Assembly (NCBI GenBank): GCA_973895155.1 | Contig: OZ316898.1 | Location: forward strand, 15,996,001 to 16,060,000 | Direction of reading: 5' to 3' | DNA length: 64,000 nt | Source: Marsupella aquatica | Lineage: Eukaryota > Marchantiophyta | Part shown: positions 10,254 through 22,110 of the stretch, piece by piece | Layout: each line of letters opens with the position of its first letter | How positions within the stretch are numbered: position 1 is the first letter of the stretch | Made by a program: the position numbers and the translations under genes | Notes under the pieces: generated by a model | Told to the model about the DNA's origin: nothing | The model's input: the letters and a program-made list of their open reading frames with translations, nothing else | The model's database searches: none

Positions 10254-13200
10254 ATGGCATGGAATGTTTCAGGACTTTCCATAGAAACAACAATTGGAGG
10301 GGAACCTTTGTTTGAGAATTTTGACATCTTGCTTTTCATGGAGACTTGGGAATATGAGGGAAATGCTCTACCTAGCATTAAAGGCTTTACTTGCATACAA
10401 TCCATCTTCAATGAGAAGAAGACCACACGGGGAAGAGGGTTTGGAGGCATTGCTGTCTACACCAAGAATCAACTTCAACACATCACCTCTATTGAACATG
10501 AAGATCCCAGCAAGCAGTTCATGGTGGTGAGACTTCATACCAGAGGTACTCCATCATTTCTGATTGTCACCTACTTTGCTCCCCTTAATATGAATGTCTA
10601 TAAGATGGGAATTGCTGATGCACATTATCCATTTCATAGGTTAATCCAAGTCATTCATGATATATCACCACTAGGGGAGACATGGATAGTGGGGGACTTT
10701 AATGCCAGGGTATCTAATGAACAATTTACTGAAAGTGAGGACTTAGGAACTTTACCTTGGTCATCATGTAGTGAAGAGATACCTTGGGTGAGAGAGGCTC
10801 TTGACACCAGAACAAATGACATGACACGTCACTTTTTGCATTTGGGAGCTTCTTGTAATCTAAGAATATTGAATGGGCTTGAGAGATTTCCCCAATCATC
10901 TGGTTACACTTTTAGATCTAAACAAGGATGTAGTACCATTGATTACCTTCTTGCCTCACCTACCTCTGCCACTAGAGTGGTTGACTTTCAAATACTTGAT
11001 CAACAACCAGAGTCTTCACACTTGCCTTTGTTGTTCCATCTTGACCTGACCACAATCCCAAACAAAGTGCATAGAAAGCCAGTACCCAAACCTCTGTTTC
11101 TAGACCCTGATAGAGAAGTCATCTTCAAAGCCAACTTTGAACATCTTCTCCATACCCTGGATGATCAGATTGAGCTCTCAGAAGTCATAGCACAAGCAGC
11201 AGCCTCTACTTTCTCCACCAAACCCCCTAGAAAGCAAAACATGAAGGCTTGGTTTGACGAGGATTGTGCTAGAGCAAGGATGCAAGCAAGATCACATTCA
11301 AGGGAAAAGAGACTTTTGGCATTCACTATGTACAAGAACTTCATCAAACACAAGAAGAGGTGCTTCTTGAAGAGTCATCAACAATCACTATGTGAGGAGT
11401 TCATCAAACATCCAAAACATTTTTGGGAGAGAATGCAATCAGGCAAGACTACTCCCCCCTTGGATCACCAGGACCTGGTAACCTATGTCACATCCTTGTA
11501 TTTCTTTCCAGATGCTAGTGGCATGCCTTTGCCCCTTGGGGACACCATTCAGTTTACAGAGAGGGAGGTGAAGGTGCATCTTTCCCACATGCAACATGGG
11601 AAAGCTAAAGATCTGTTGGGCCTGAACTTGGAGCTTCTTTTGTGGGGAGGACCCTCTTTACTAACAAACTTGGTGCATGAGCTGAATCAAGCAATGGCTT
11701 TAGGTTTACCTAAAGCTTGGATGACCAGAAGAGTGGTGCCTATCTTCAAGGCAGGCAACAAGGACGATGTGCACAACTACAGAACCATCATGGTAGGCAA
11801 TACTTTTGCTAAAGTTTTGGGAGGACTACTTGAAGCCAGATTAAGCTCTTGGTTGGAGAGTGAGATGAAAAGGGCACCTTCACAAGCAGGTTTTAGGAGA
11901 GAATTCAGCACTATGGATCACATTCTCTGCTTGAGGGTGTTGTGTGAAAAGGCCAAATCTCCACATAAACCATTATTTTGCTTGTTTGTGGACTTCTCCA
12001 AGGCCTTTGACAAAGTTTCCCGATCCAAGCTTTGGGATAGGATGGTGGAGTTGGAAGTGCCTGAAGAGCTCAGGTTGGCTGTTTCTAAATTGTACCAAGA
12101 AGTGCGCATCAAACTTTCAAAGGAAACCTCTGAAGAAATCTGGAGCACTCTTGGGGTGATCCAAGGTTGTCCTCTCTCACCAACTCTCTTTGGCATCTTC
12201 ATTGATCAGCTACACAACATTTTGGAGGAGCATGGCGGAGTTGGCACTCAATTGGGTAGGTTTGTCCTCCAACTTCTTATATTTGCAGATGATGTGGTCC
12301 TACTTGCTCATGCTCAAGAAGCTTTGCAAAGACATCTCAATGCCTTGGAGGAGTTTTGTCAAGCAACAGGGATGGTAGTCAACCTCAAGAAGACCAAGTG
12401 TTTGGGCATTGGCACACAACAAAATCCAGAGCTCTACTTCCAAGGGAATCTGGTGGAATTTGTGAGGACCTACAAATACCTTGGGGTGGAGTTCTCTCAA
12501 AACTTGAGTTGGGCCTCATGTGTAAAATCTAGGGCTGCCAATGGGTACAGAGCTTTTTATGCATTCATGAACAAATGCAAAAGAGCTGGTCTACACACTT
12601 GGAGGTTAAGGAAACATCTCTTTGGAGCTTTGGTGAAACCAGTCATTCTTTATGGAGCACCAATTTGGGGAGCAGGTGTGTCTAAATCTGGGTGGCAACA
12701 GATTGAGGGGCTGCAAAAGCTATTTCTTGAGATGGAGCTTGGGATCAAGTCACAAACCCCATATGCACTTACACTTGCAGAGGCAGGCTTGTTTCCTTTG
12801 GAGGTGGAGGCACTCTTCCACACACTCAAATACATCATGCGTGTAAGAGAGTTGGAGGAAAACAGATTTCCTTTTCATGCCTTGCGCTCATCTTCAGCTA
12901 AAGGGTGGTATGCAGATGTGTGCAGGTGGGCCCATGCTTGGGATTTTCCTGAACATGAATGGCCAACACACCCAACCAAGCTAAGAGCAAAACTTGAGCA
13001 AAAGGCTTTGCACAAACTTTGGCATGAACCTAGCCCACGGCAGCAATACTACATGAGAGATGTGAACCCCATGAAGAAATATCGAGAACAAGAATACTTA
13101 TCTAGCACTATCTCAGTACAACTTAGACAACTTATTGCTCAGTATAGACTAAGCTCACACCACCTTGAAGTAGAACAAGGGAGATGGAAGGATATTGACA

Positions 13201-13448
13201 GGAAAAAGAGGGTTTGTCAACTATGTGATAGCTCTAGTATAGAGAATGAATATCATGTATTCATTGCTTGCAAGTTTTATGAGGGGGTTAGGATGGCATC
13301 TCAAATCTTGGTGAAAGATTTGTATGCATTGTTTGGTCTGCCCCCTCAGCAACTTGGAAGATATATCTTTGCGGTGGATAGGGAAAGGAGAATAGGTTTG
13401 GAAAATCTTTCAGGGCTCTCTAGGTCCATAGTTTCTTTGAGGACATAG
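10254..13448 (+). CDS. LINE-A ORF2: endonuclease and reverse transcriptase
   Basis: About 1,064 residues and uninterrupted. Residues 1-260 form an APE-type endonuclease: MAWNVSG at the start, ETWE near 35, GDFNAR near 147 and DYLLAS near 229. The final catalytic motif, normally SDH, reads SSH (ESSHLPL). The RT spans about residues 470-720 with FVDFSKAFDKV, GVIQGCPLSPTLF and the catalytic IFADDVV (codons at 12283-12294). A C-terminal CCHC finger (CQLC, then H and C in EYHVFIAC) lies near residue 990. The protein nicks target DNA and copies element RNA at the nick. The frame is open back to the ORF1 TGA (10230-10232). I choose the ATG at 10254, 21 nt after that stop, because no earlier in-frame ATG exists. 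Clade is not resolved, but it is not the plant L1 type at 28322-34688. Confidence 0.9.
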   Translation: MAWNVSGLSIETTIGGEPLFENFDILLFMETWEYEGNALPSIKGFTCIQSIFNEKKTTRGRGFGGIAVYTKNQLQHITSIEHEDPSKQFMVVRLHTRGTPSFLIVTYFAPLNMNVYKMGIADAHYPFHRLIQVIHDISPLGETWIVGDFNARVSNEQFTESEDLGTLPWSSCSEEIPWVREALDTRTNDMTRHFLHLGASCNLRILNGLERFPQSSGYTFRSKQGCSTIDYLLASPTSATRVVDFQILDQQPESSHLPLLFHLDLTTIPNKVHRKPVPKPLFLDPDREVIFKANFEHLLHTLDDQIELSEVIAQAAASTFSTKPPRKQNMKAWFDEDCARARMQARSHSREKRLLAFTMYKNFIKHKKRCFLKSHQQSLCEEFIKHPKHFWERMQSGKTTPPLDHQDLVTYVTSLYFFPDASGMPLPLGDTIQFTEREVKVHLSHMQHGKAKDLLGLNLELLLWGGPSLLTNLVHELNQAMALGLPKAWMTRRVVPIFKAGNKDDVHNYRTIMVGNTFAKVLGGLLEARLSSWLESEMKRAPSQAGFRREFSTMDHILCLRVLCEKAKSPHKPLFCLFVDFSKAFDKVSRSKLWDRMVELEVPEELRLAVSKLYQEVRIKLSKETSEEIWSTLGVIQGCPLSPTLFGIFIDQLHNILEEHGGVGTQLGRFVLQLLIFADDVVLLAHAQEALQRHLNALEEFCQATGMVVNLKKTKCLGIGTQQNPELYFQGNLVEFVRTYKYLGVEFSQNLSWASCVKSRAANGYRAFYAFMNKCKRAGLHTWRLRKHLFGALVKPVILYGAPIWGAGVSKSGWQQIEGLQKLFLEMELGIKSQTPYALTLAEAGLFPLEVEALFHTLKYIMRVRELEENRFPFHALRSSSAKGWYADVCRWAHAWDFPEHEWPTHPTKLRAKLEQKALHKLWHEPSPRQQYYMRDVNPMKKYREQEYLSSTISVQLRQLIAQYRLSSHHLEVEQGRWKDIDRKKRVCQLCDSSSIENEYHVFIACKFYEGVRMASQILVKDLYALFGLPPQQLGRYIFAVDRERRIGLENLSGLSRSIVSLRT

Positions 13449-13655
13449 TTGTCCTCTTCTGAGCAATCTCTTTTGGTTGCTCTTTTCTTTGATTGCATTG
13501 TACTTTACTTTTTGTGGCAGCTCCTTTGACTTTCATGGTCCCGGAGCTTATAATACATTACCATTACCATTACCATTACTTTACTTTTTGTGGCAGCTCC
13601 TTTGACTTTCATGGTCCCGGAGCTTATAATACATTACCATTACCATTACCATAAC
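13449..13655 (+). repeat. LINE-A 3' UTR with tandemly duplicated 3' end
   Basis: After the ORF2 stop comes a conserved 3' UTR and an (ATTACC)n run. Then, from about 13577, a second 3' end of about 78 bp (starting CTTTACTTTTTGTGGCAG) with its own hexamer run. Other LINE-A copies have one. This fits RT template jumping or insertion of a very short copy into the tail. Confidence 0.85.
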
Positions 13656-13659
13656 TACG

Positions 13660-16600
13660 GACTACTATGTCCATAGCGCGCGTGCTAAGCACGGATTAGA
13701 CCGGATCACTCATTAACCGCCGTGCTGGCGGCGTCACAAGACCATAAAGGCTGAGCCAACACCTCATGTCCATTCTCTGGTACAGAGAAGACAAGATTTT
13801 CCTTCAATGTATTCCAGAATTTACAGATGTTTGACCAGACATCAGAACCTTCAGTTGGTAATGAACGACACCTATTAAAGACCCAAGCATAGTCTTCTGA
13901 ACCCCATCTGTGGGAGGATAGCTAGCGAATTCTAGTCCTCAACAGCACTTGAAGTGGATGATTACCATTCATCATAGCAAACAGTATAAATCTAGCAGCC
14001 AACACCATTACCTAATCTTCAAAGGAAATCATACCAACCCCCCGTTCCTTTTAAGGCAGCGCCAAAATTCATAAATTTATTCTGTGCCTTGCCGAAACCT
14101 CTTGGCCTGCCCATAAAAATTCAATAAGAATCATCTTAATCTCATGTAATTCAGAAGCGGAACCACTCCATAAAGTAAGGATGTACCATAGTGAACCCAT
14201 TAGAACATGATTAATAACCAGAACCCTAGCCATGAATGAATGCGGTCTAGATTTAAGCTGTTTCAACTTCTTTTCCAACATTGATTTGATTTGTACCATA
14301 CCACCAATTGAGTCAATTCCATTGGCCCCGAAAAGATAACCCAACAATTTGGAGTAGTTATTCATCGATTCCCACTTCCAACCCAAGTTTGACAACTCAT
14401 TTAGAATGGGAAGTCTGTTGAATAAGATAGCACATGTGAAATTCCAGTCACATTGCAAGCCTGATGCCGTTGCAAACATCTCAAAGAATAATTTGCAACA
14501 AGAAATATTCAGCTGATCTCCCTTCAGAATGATTGTCATGTTATTAGCATAAAATTGATGAGCTTAGTGAATATCCGTATCCTTAAATTGGACCCCTTCC
14601 AGCAACCTTGAGTCTAATTTCTCCATTAAGAGACAGTCAAGGCCTTGCATAGCATAATAAAGAGCATGGGAGAAACAGGGGACAACCTTGTCTTACAAAG
14701 CGAGTAACTCTGCCATTTAGCATGATAGCAAAGGAAGCATAGTAGTTATTGCTCCAAAAAAATTGATGAAAGATGCTCCAAACCCCAGTTAATCCAGCAT
14801 GCGCTCGATAAAAATCCACTCCACACTATCAAATGCTTTAATCACATTGAGTTTTAAGCACACATACGGATCTTCCTCTAGCATTGCCTGAGTAACCAAT
14901 TCATTGGTCAGCTGCATCGTATGATGAATCAATCTCCCTGGGAGATAAGCATACTATTGATCAGCGATAATTCTCATCAAGATCTTCAATAATCTCAGTT
15001 GATGGTTTTTGTACCAACCTTATAACCAACAGTGAGGAGAGAAATATGGCGTTTATTCTCAAATTTTAACTCATCCCCTTTCTTGGGAAGTAAGACGATG
15101 ATTCCCTTAAGAAAACTATGACTGAATCTTCTAGTCTCGGCCATAGTTGAGAGCCGCCAACAAAAGCGGACCAGCTTCCATCCAAAAAGCAATAACAAAC
15201 TCTGTCGGCACTCCATCATGCCCTGGAGCTTTGTTTTTCCCTAGAGCCTTCGTTGCTTCCAAAATTTCCAGAAGTGTAAATGGGACATTTAAAGCCAATC
15301 GTTCTTTCTCCAATATGCCACATTTCACATTTTTCAATACCAGATCCAATTCAACTTCTGACGGTTGCAATTTAGAAGAGAGCAACAAAGAAAAAATTTG
15401 ATAGCAATCTTGGACATATCTTCCCAATCATGTTGGACAACCTGATCCTCATCATATAATCCTTTAACTTCCGATTCCACCAAGTTAGCCTTAAAAGAGT
15501 TGAACTGTATTTTAGAACACCTATCTCCCATCTGAATCCACTTCACACGGCTTGCTTCTTGTAACCATTTTAATTCTCCCTCTTCAAACACCTTGAGCAG
15601 TGTAGTACAGTCTGCTAGCTTAGATTGCAAAACCAGATTTTGCGGTGATCCTTCTACCTCTGATTGAGCGAAAGACAGATTATGTTTCAATTCTTCTAAT
15701 TGTCGTCCTTTAGCCATCGCCATATGCGTACCGGCCCCAAGCACGATCCAGATTAGTAGCTTTTTTGAGGCAGCATTCCAACTCTTTATGTGGTGGGACT
15801 TTTTTAGGTAACGATCTGTGAGCTAGCTTCAGCTGTAAACAACTCAACCATGCTTTGTCAATAACTGACATCCATAAAATGAGCCGTATTCATCTTGAAC
15901 CTAGAAAAACATACAGTGACCTCCAGCCGTGCAAACAATACTAAGCGGATGATGATTTGACATATATTGAGCAACAAAAAATTGAAGACACTGGAGTGAA
16001 CTTCATTAGCTGAGAAGCAACCGGGGCATAACACCTATCAAGCCTACGTAGAATCCTTTCCAAAAGTTGACTTCTGGCCAACATTTTGTTATTACACCAG
16101 GAAAATCTCAATTTACCAAGGAGATGAGTAAATGTATTTTCCCATTTCATCGTAGGCTTCAGATGATCCCACGCTTTCTTTTCCCTTCTAGAAATCACAT
16201 GGGGATTGCCACCAATCTGATCCTCTAACTGTTCAACCATACTAAAAATCTCCCACCAATAACCAAACCAAATAATTTGGAATGTAATGAAAGATTTCTC
16301 CCCAAAGAGTGGTACGATCTCTTTCTCCCTCCGAACCAGTTGGAGCATAGATATTTAAAATACCAAATTCTCCTAGTTTGGGGTGATTGAATAAAAACCA
16401 AATACCTCTCCCACTTGGTAGAAGCCAACAAATACCAGGGAGGGCTTTAATCTTGGCCCCACAACCATAAACAAACCTCCTTTGCCTGAATTTGCTTCTG
16501 GATCTCTAAGAGCCACATCACCATCACTCGCTGGACTACTGTAAAAGTCCGATTCCTTCCATAACTGGTAAGATAACATATGCAGCCTCCCACTTCTGAG

Positions 16601-16850
16601 ATGATGCTCTTGCCCACAAAAGACATCCATCCGGGGTAAGGTTGTTTTAATGAATTGACAAACCTTAGATATCCTGTCTGCCCCACCCTAAGCCTTGCAC
16701 ATTGTGGGAAACAATGTGTAGCTTCATCTATGCAAGCTAGAAGATAAGGATTCACCAGACTCCAACCTCTATAACTGTAATGAGGTAACCAACGGATCAA
16801 GAGAACTTTCAATTCCTGAAAGTTTAAGCACCTTTGTGACTTCTTCCACT
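13660..16850 (-). pseudogene. Decayed L1-type LINE ORF2 (EN, RT and C-terminal region)
   Basis: Minus-strand fragments in several frames follow L1 ORF2 order: endonuclease pieces at 16812-16373 (CGQEHHLRSGRL; GKGGLFMVVGPRLKP), linker at 16348-15427, RT start at 15427-15131 (ALGKNKAPGHDGVPTEF), IVLLPKKGD at 15219-14995, a VRQGCPL box at 14819-14637, the RT thumb at 14539-14069 (LGYLFGANGIDSIGG; NHVLMGSLWYIL) and C-terminal sequence down to about 13700. There are many frameshifts and stops. It is unrelated at fine scale to LINE-A, and older. The LINE-A tail begins right at its 3' end. Confidence 0.8.
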
Positions 16851-18390
16851 AGAACACTTTCTTTCTATAGGAGAGTGGTGGACCTTGCCACCTAGAGCCC
16901 TCATCAATCCCAACATTCACGCCTAAGTGCCCTTGGTGCCAGAACGCCTCCATGGAATACCTTGAGCAAGCACCCAAGTGCCTCTTGCACCACCAGCGGC
17001 CCCTCCCATACGAAGTCGCACTTGCTCACCAACACAACCGCTACTCAACGGTCCTCACCGTCTGCACAAGCAACCAAGCACCTCGGTAAGTAACCCTTCA
17101 GGATCTAGAACCCGCCAAGTCTAGCATCCTACCTCAAGCTCAATAGACGTTGGTAGATAGGTCAGCGATAGGTCCTCCCGATGCCATAAGCCGGAACCAG
17201 AACCCACGCCCACTGTTTCGTCCAGAATAGCTCCTTCCTTGGGCGCGACCCGGGTTCCCCCTTGTACCTATCCATCACCAACTGACCGTCCTGACCCCAG
17301 GACATGCTCATGGCCCAAATAGCGTAGCTTGTCCTAAAGCTTGTCCCAAGTTTGTCCCAACACGCCGGGACCAGAACGACCCCGACTCTAGCAACTAACT
17401 CCCGGTTCACCCCTCTGATGGTCTAGGGGCCGAGCACCCTGGGAACTCAGCCTCCACACCTACTTGGCCTTGCCTCCCCAATGCAAGCTCCCTTGGGAGA
17501 CTGTACGCGGCTTGGCTACTGTTCGGCACGATTTGGCAAGCGGGCAAGCTAACACCCGAAAACCATGAGAACCCATGGAACCCCTAGACCCAGCTGAGCT
17601 CAGGAGGGCGTGGCCCTCCTCAAGAGCTTTCCAACGCACCCAAGAAGTCTCCAACGGGCTTCCCGTTGGGAAGATATCGCCATTTCTGTTTGGCGGTTTC
17701 TCTTGGTGTCGCGACCGCCGCGACTCACGACTTCGGCTCGCCCTTAGCCCCCGGGGAGGCACCACTCCCCTCATATATGCTTCTGGGGACCTGCCACCCC
17801 CGGACAAACTTTGGTCCCCAACCATTTGGCCCCCAACCCGGATCCCATCGCGCATAATGGGCGCGCCACCAACTGGCAACGCCCATAACTTTCTTGATAG
17901 GCATCCGCAAGCGGAGTGCCTTAGCCCGTTGTGATCGGGCCGACCCAGTGCTCATGCCTAGGCCCTCAGGTCCGATCGCCGCTCAAGGTCCCTGACCGGC
18001 CCAACCCGGATCGGGCCACAACTTGCGCCCCAAGCCTCCGTTGCCAATGGGGTCAACTCCATTGGCCTTGGGCCCAAGAGGAGCTCACACTCAAGCCCTC
18101 AGAACTCAAAGTCCATCCGAAGGTCCGGACGGCCATCCTTGAGCCCGGCCCATTTCCCCTTGACCCGACCAGCTATCGGCTAGTCCAAGTCCTTAGTGTA
18201 TGTCCCCTGCTTGGCTCCTTGCCTCACTAGTGCCATGTCTCGTTGCCCACAAGTCTCCCCATGCTAAGTCCTCCCCTGATGGCCTATCCGGGCCTGGACC
18301 ACAAGGGAGCTTGGTGTCGGAGTCAGCGACGCCGGAGCTAAGTGTTAGAGTAGTCGAGTTCCGCGACTAGGAGGAATCTTAAACAAATCC
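16851..18390. other. GC-rich stretch, no gene recognised
   Basis: Noticeably richer in C and G than its flanks. Frames such as 17879-17460 (minus) and 17575-17934 (plus) are Pro/Arg/Ser-rich and look like composition-driven open frames. It may be part of an LTR element leader. A change in composition near 18305 (TGTCGGAGTCAGCGACG) might mark an LTR edge, but no partner was found. Confidence 0.3.
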
Positions 18391-20900
18391 CTACGTAACG
18401 TGTTAGGAGATTCCTACTCCAATACCAGAGATAGCTCCTCCATGTCTTTTACAAGGGGATTGCTTAAATTCCAAGCTGGACAAAATAGGAGGTTTGGGAG
18501 ACTCCAGAGATATCACTTGAGGAACAATTGCTGCCCTCGAATCAGGAACAAGAGGGAAATCAAAACCGTTGATTCGACTTGCAATCTTATTTTGTAGCAC
18601 TTTGACGATGGTGCTTAAACTTGCTATATAACAGGTTCATAGATTGGAACTGGATTACATTGCAAGGAAGAAGTCTCGGGGGAATAATAAAGGGAAGGGA
18701 ATAAAGGGAAGGAAGGATTACTCTTGAATGTGCTGATTGTACTACATGAAGGAGAAGTCTCAAGTATTTATGATCATGGTGGAGCTTGTAATAAAGGGGT
18801 TAAGCCCTTAAGGATATAAAAGTTATTTGATGTGAAAAAAATGGTTTTCAATGACCATTTTAAGGACCTTGAATGATTATTTAGGCATCTTTGAAGTATA
18901 TTAAGCTTGAATCATGCCAAGATGTATGTAAAGATGTTATGGTCCCTCATCCGACTCAATAGTGAAAGAGGAATAAAACCATAAATGGATTGGTATTGGG
19001 GAAATCTAATAGCAAGGAGAGACCTACTTCAACCCCTCAAGGAAAGGTTTGGCTTTGGAATTGAGGTCCAACTTTTCACAAATCAAACTCAGACTTTTCA
19101 GCTCAAACTTTTATCAAGGTTGTGTTGCCCCACCTTCTAGTAGTTCATGGGAAAAATCACACCAGCTAAGTGATGGAAATTGAGGAATTATTCCATCCGG
19201 AATTTGAACCGGTTTTTGAGCCGGTTTGGACATACCATCCAGTAAAAAAACTACCATAACTCTCAAACTATTTATCCAAATCAAGATATGTAAAGTGTGT
19301 TGGAAAGCTCTTTCCGAGGCGGTTAAGATATATATAAAGAAGTCTAAAAATGGATTCTAAATGACCCACTTAATATTATGAGACTCCAACCAGTGCAACC
19401 ACGAGATATCTGAGATTTCCGGACAAATAATGGAATGAAAATTTTGAAGCGTTGTTTCCACACCATTAGACCTTCAAGATGATTGACTTTGGACCAATAG
19501 GAAGTATGATCCATGGCTAAGGACCTTAACCAATCACAATGGCTGAATAAGTATGAAAGGATACTATGAAAAGATATACCCATTCATTGGAAAATGGAGA
19601 GACTCGATAGTTGAATTCTTATTACTCTAGCACTCCTACATTTTACCTACACCAATGGACACCATCTCAAGACCTCATTTTTTGAAACCTTTCACTTTGA
19701 AACCAAGAAATGTACTACCTGCTTCCTATTTTATTACTACCTTTGGAGGTGTCACTTTCATGCCAAACCCTCTCAACTTCATTGACCCAGTAGTAGACTC
19801 CACATCGGTGAAGCCTGACACTTCAACTCCTGAAGAGTAAAAAGTTATTCCATCCGGAAGTTGAACCGGCTTCCCATCCGATTTCCCACCCAATTTTTGA
19901 TCCGGTTTCGTGTTTGAAGCCCTATAACACTTAGTATAGGAAGAATTAGACTTTGAATTTTTGCTGAACACTTTATCTCATAGTCTAGTTTCAGACTTAG
20001 TATTACTTTTTACTTTTACACTTAGGTTAGGAATTGAAGAGGCATACCTCTTCAACTTTTGTTTAGAGGAGACTTGTCCCTAAGTATAAGAGGGAAAGTT
20101 TCCACCATTTTACTCAGACTTGCATTTCACTTCTGAAAGTCTCCTTCTTTGAAGAGAAACAATAGATCCATATTTATCTATGCTTTGTGTTTGGACATTA
20201 GTGTGTGACCATTCTTGCTAGAAAATCTATGTAAAGTGACTAGCAATGTCATAGTTAACCTTTAGGCCTGGAAATGCAAAGGTCTAAAGATGCATGTTGA
20301 CTATGGAATACTTATGGCTTATTAAGTATTAGTGGAAGATGCACCATACGAGAACTCACAAATTGCGTAGACCTAAAAGAGCAATCTAAAGGATTGAATA
20401 GAAGAATAAGTTAGTTCGGAGTAATCAGTACCACCTTTGCCTTGACATAGATCATAAAGTTCATACGGGCTATCTTATATGTATCTTTTACAAATTCTTA
20501 GATGGTTGGCTTTAAAGATTAGCTTTAGACATCAGCCTAATTTAGTTAGACTCTCTGTTGACTCTTAATCGTGCCTAACTTAGTCATAGATTGCTAAGTG
20601 GCGAGAGGAGATGAGACATTTAAGGCTCGCCTAATCCTATCTTTACGCCTCCGGCTTTTGGTTGTTTTGTTATAGTTTTAGAATTGATTATTGCACTATT
20701 GATGATGCAAACATCACAATACCTGAGGATGTACTAAAAATTCCTTCCACCTGACCTAAGCATGTCGGTAAAGGCTTGAAATATGAGATAGGTTAGCTTA
20801 ACTATCTCAAAGTATGTCAATACAATTTTTTAGGTCTCACAAGCTCTTAATGGGAACATATTCTGGTTGTTTAAGAGGAAAGTAGTCCATATTTCCTTAA
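18391..20900. other. AT-rich non-coding DNA, probable LTR-element remnant
   Basis: No gene. A motif of the form TTATTCCATCCGGAA followed by TTGAACCGG occurs at about 19190 and again at about 19848, suggesting a decayed direct duplication. Its position upstream of the copia integrase remnant suggests leader or gag remains of that element, but I cannot show this. Confidence 0.3.
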
Positions 20901-21300
20901 ACCCTACCCTACAGAGCTGCAAACAAGGAAGGAGTTGAAGTGTGTTTGGTCACATAATGGTGGTGAGTATAAGTCAATGAGTTTCACCAATTTGGTCGGG
21001 ACCTTGGCCTCAAAGTGTTATTACATTATACGTGAGACCTTGTAGCAGAATGGAGTGGCAAAACGGTTGAATCGGACATTACTAGAGAAAGCACACAACA
21101 TGCTATGTAGGTCCAAGTTGCCCCAATAATTTTTGGGCTGAAGCTATCTACCAAGTTGCATATGTTTACAATCTATCACCGCACAATAGTAAATTGATGT
21201 ACACTCCATTTGAGTTGTGGTACAAGAAACCTGTTGATTACTCTAGACTCCAAGTTTTTGGTTGTTCACATTGAGCAGACATTATGATGCCTTGCTGAGA
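20901..21300 (+). pseudogene. Ty1/copia integrase remnant
   Basis: Translation around 20935-21003 gives SHNGGEYKSMSFTNLV, matching the copia integrase core SDNGGEY with the catalytic Asp changed to His. Further on, QNGVAKRLNRTLLEKAHNML and, in other frames, FWAEAIYQVAYVYNLSP and YKKPVDYSRLQVFGC are recognisable. Stops and frameshifts abound and no other pol domains follow. Compare the better preserved copia at 39730-43751. Confidence 0.75.
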
Positions 21301-21397
21301 ATCACTAGGGTATTCAAGGGTTAAAACTTTGTTGGATATACTCGGTTACATAAGTTATTAGGTGAAACGTGGGAAACTTAAGCAATCAAGTGTAATC

Positions 21398-22110
21398 ATG
21401 GAACCTGAGCCAAGGTTGGAAGTGAGGGCGCAATGACAATGGCTTTTGGGTAATATTAGGGTTAGGGCACGCTAAGCACCATTGGTAGCAAATGATTGAC
21501 CCCTGCACAATGGGCTGAAGCAGGGGGTAAGGACTGTTCACTAGGACCGATGGCTCATTCTTGACTACCAACGATCATCTTTGGAGGAACGAGAGAAGGC
21601 CAACCAAACTATCAGGAACTCAGGAAAGCACATAGGGACCGTGGAAGCAAGTACCAAACATTGACACTAAGTGGGGATGAGCAATGTCAATCAAGCTGCA
21701 TATTTTTGGGGTGCATATTTGAGCGAACAATTGAGTTTATTGGGACTTATGAGGAAGAAGCACAGAGAGCAGCCAAAGAGAGGCAAGAGCTCGCCAGGTT
21801 GTAGGAGCTCTAGAGGTCTGCATTTATTGTTGGAGAGCTAATCAAGGCCAAGACACCTTGTTGTCGTTTGTCCGCCAAAACGAGTTGTTGTTTGGCAAGG
21901 ACAACATTGTTGGCATTTGAGAGGCCTTCCTCTCTAATCTTTGCAAGTAAACTGTGTATTGACTATACCTTGTCTTTGACAAAGGCGTCATTCAAGGGAT
22001 GCACTGGGTGCAGAGTAATGGTTGGGACTATAAGGTGTATTATGAATATCTCACAATTTTGTGTTGCTGACAATGGTTTGGAAGTCCCCAAGTTGGGAGT
22101 TAGTCAGCAT
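21398..22110 (+). pseudogene. Copy D, decayed N-terminal part of the coiled-coil family gene
   Basis: Starts at an ATG equivalent to that of copy A, then matches it in pieces: a stretch around 21673-21840 reads like the NQAAHFWGC and YIGTYEDEE region and the following LARLWELQKSAF region, with stops. The similarity fades near 22060. It is the most degraded of four copies and lies in plus orientation. Confidence 0.6.

Larger units (their letters stand above)
8630..13655 (+). mobile_element. LINE-A copy 1, apparently full-length non-LTR retrotransposon
   Basis: Order: 181-bp monomer array (8630-9394), short unique leader, ORF1 (9462-10232), ORF2 (10254-13448), a ~120-bp 3' UTR and a tail of ATTACC hexamers. 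Both ORFs are uninterrupted, so this is the best candidate for an autonomous source copy. Other copies in the window (23091-25456, 48393-49961, 49962-54587, 59981-60426 and several tails under 160 bp) are nearly identical in sequence, indicating recent activity. No convincing target-site duplication was found. The hexamer tail separates it from the L1 elements in this window. Its 3' end abuts the decayed L1 at 13660, so it may have inserted into that element. Confidence 0.9.

Noticed and set aside
13680-13740. tRNA-like or structured RNA in the GC-rich patch after LINE-A
   Set aside because: No cloverleaf or A/B box could be drawn; the sequence translates as the C-terminal region of the neighbouring decayed L1 on the minus strand.
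17460-17934. Overlapping Pro/Arg-rich open frames on both strands
   Set aside because: Long frames on both strands in GC-rich DNA without motifs are explained by composition.
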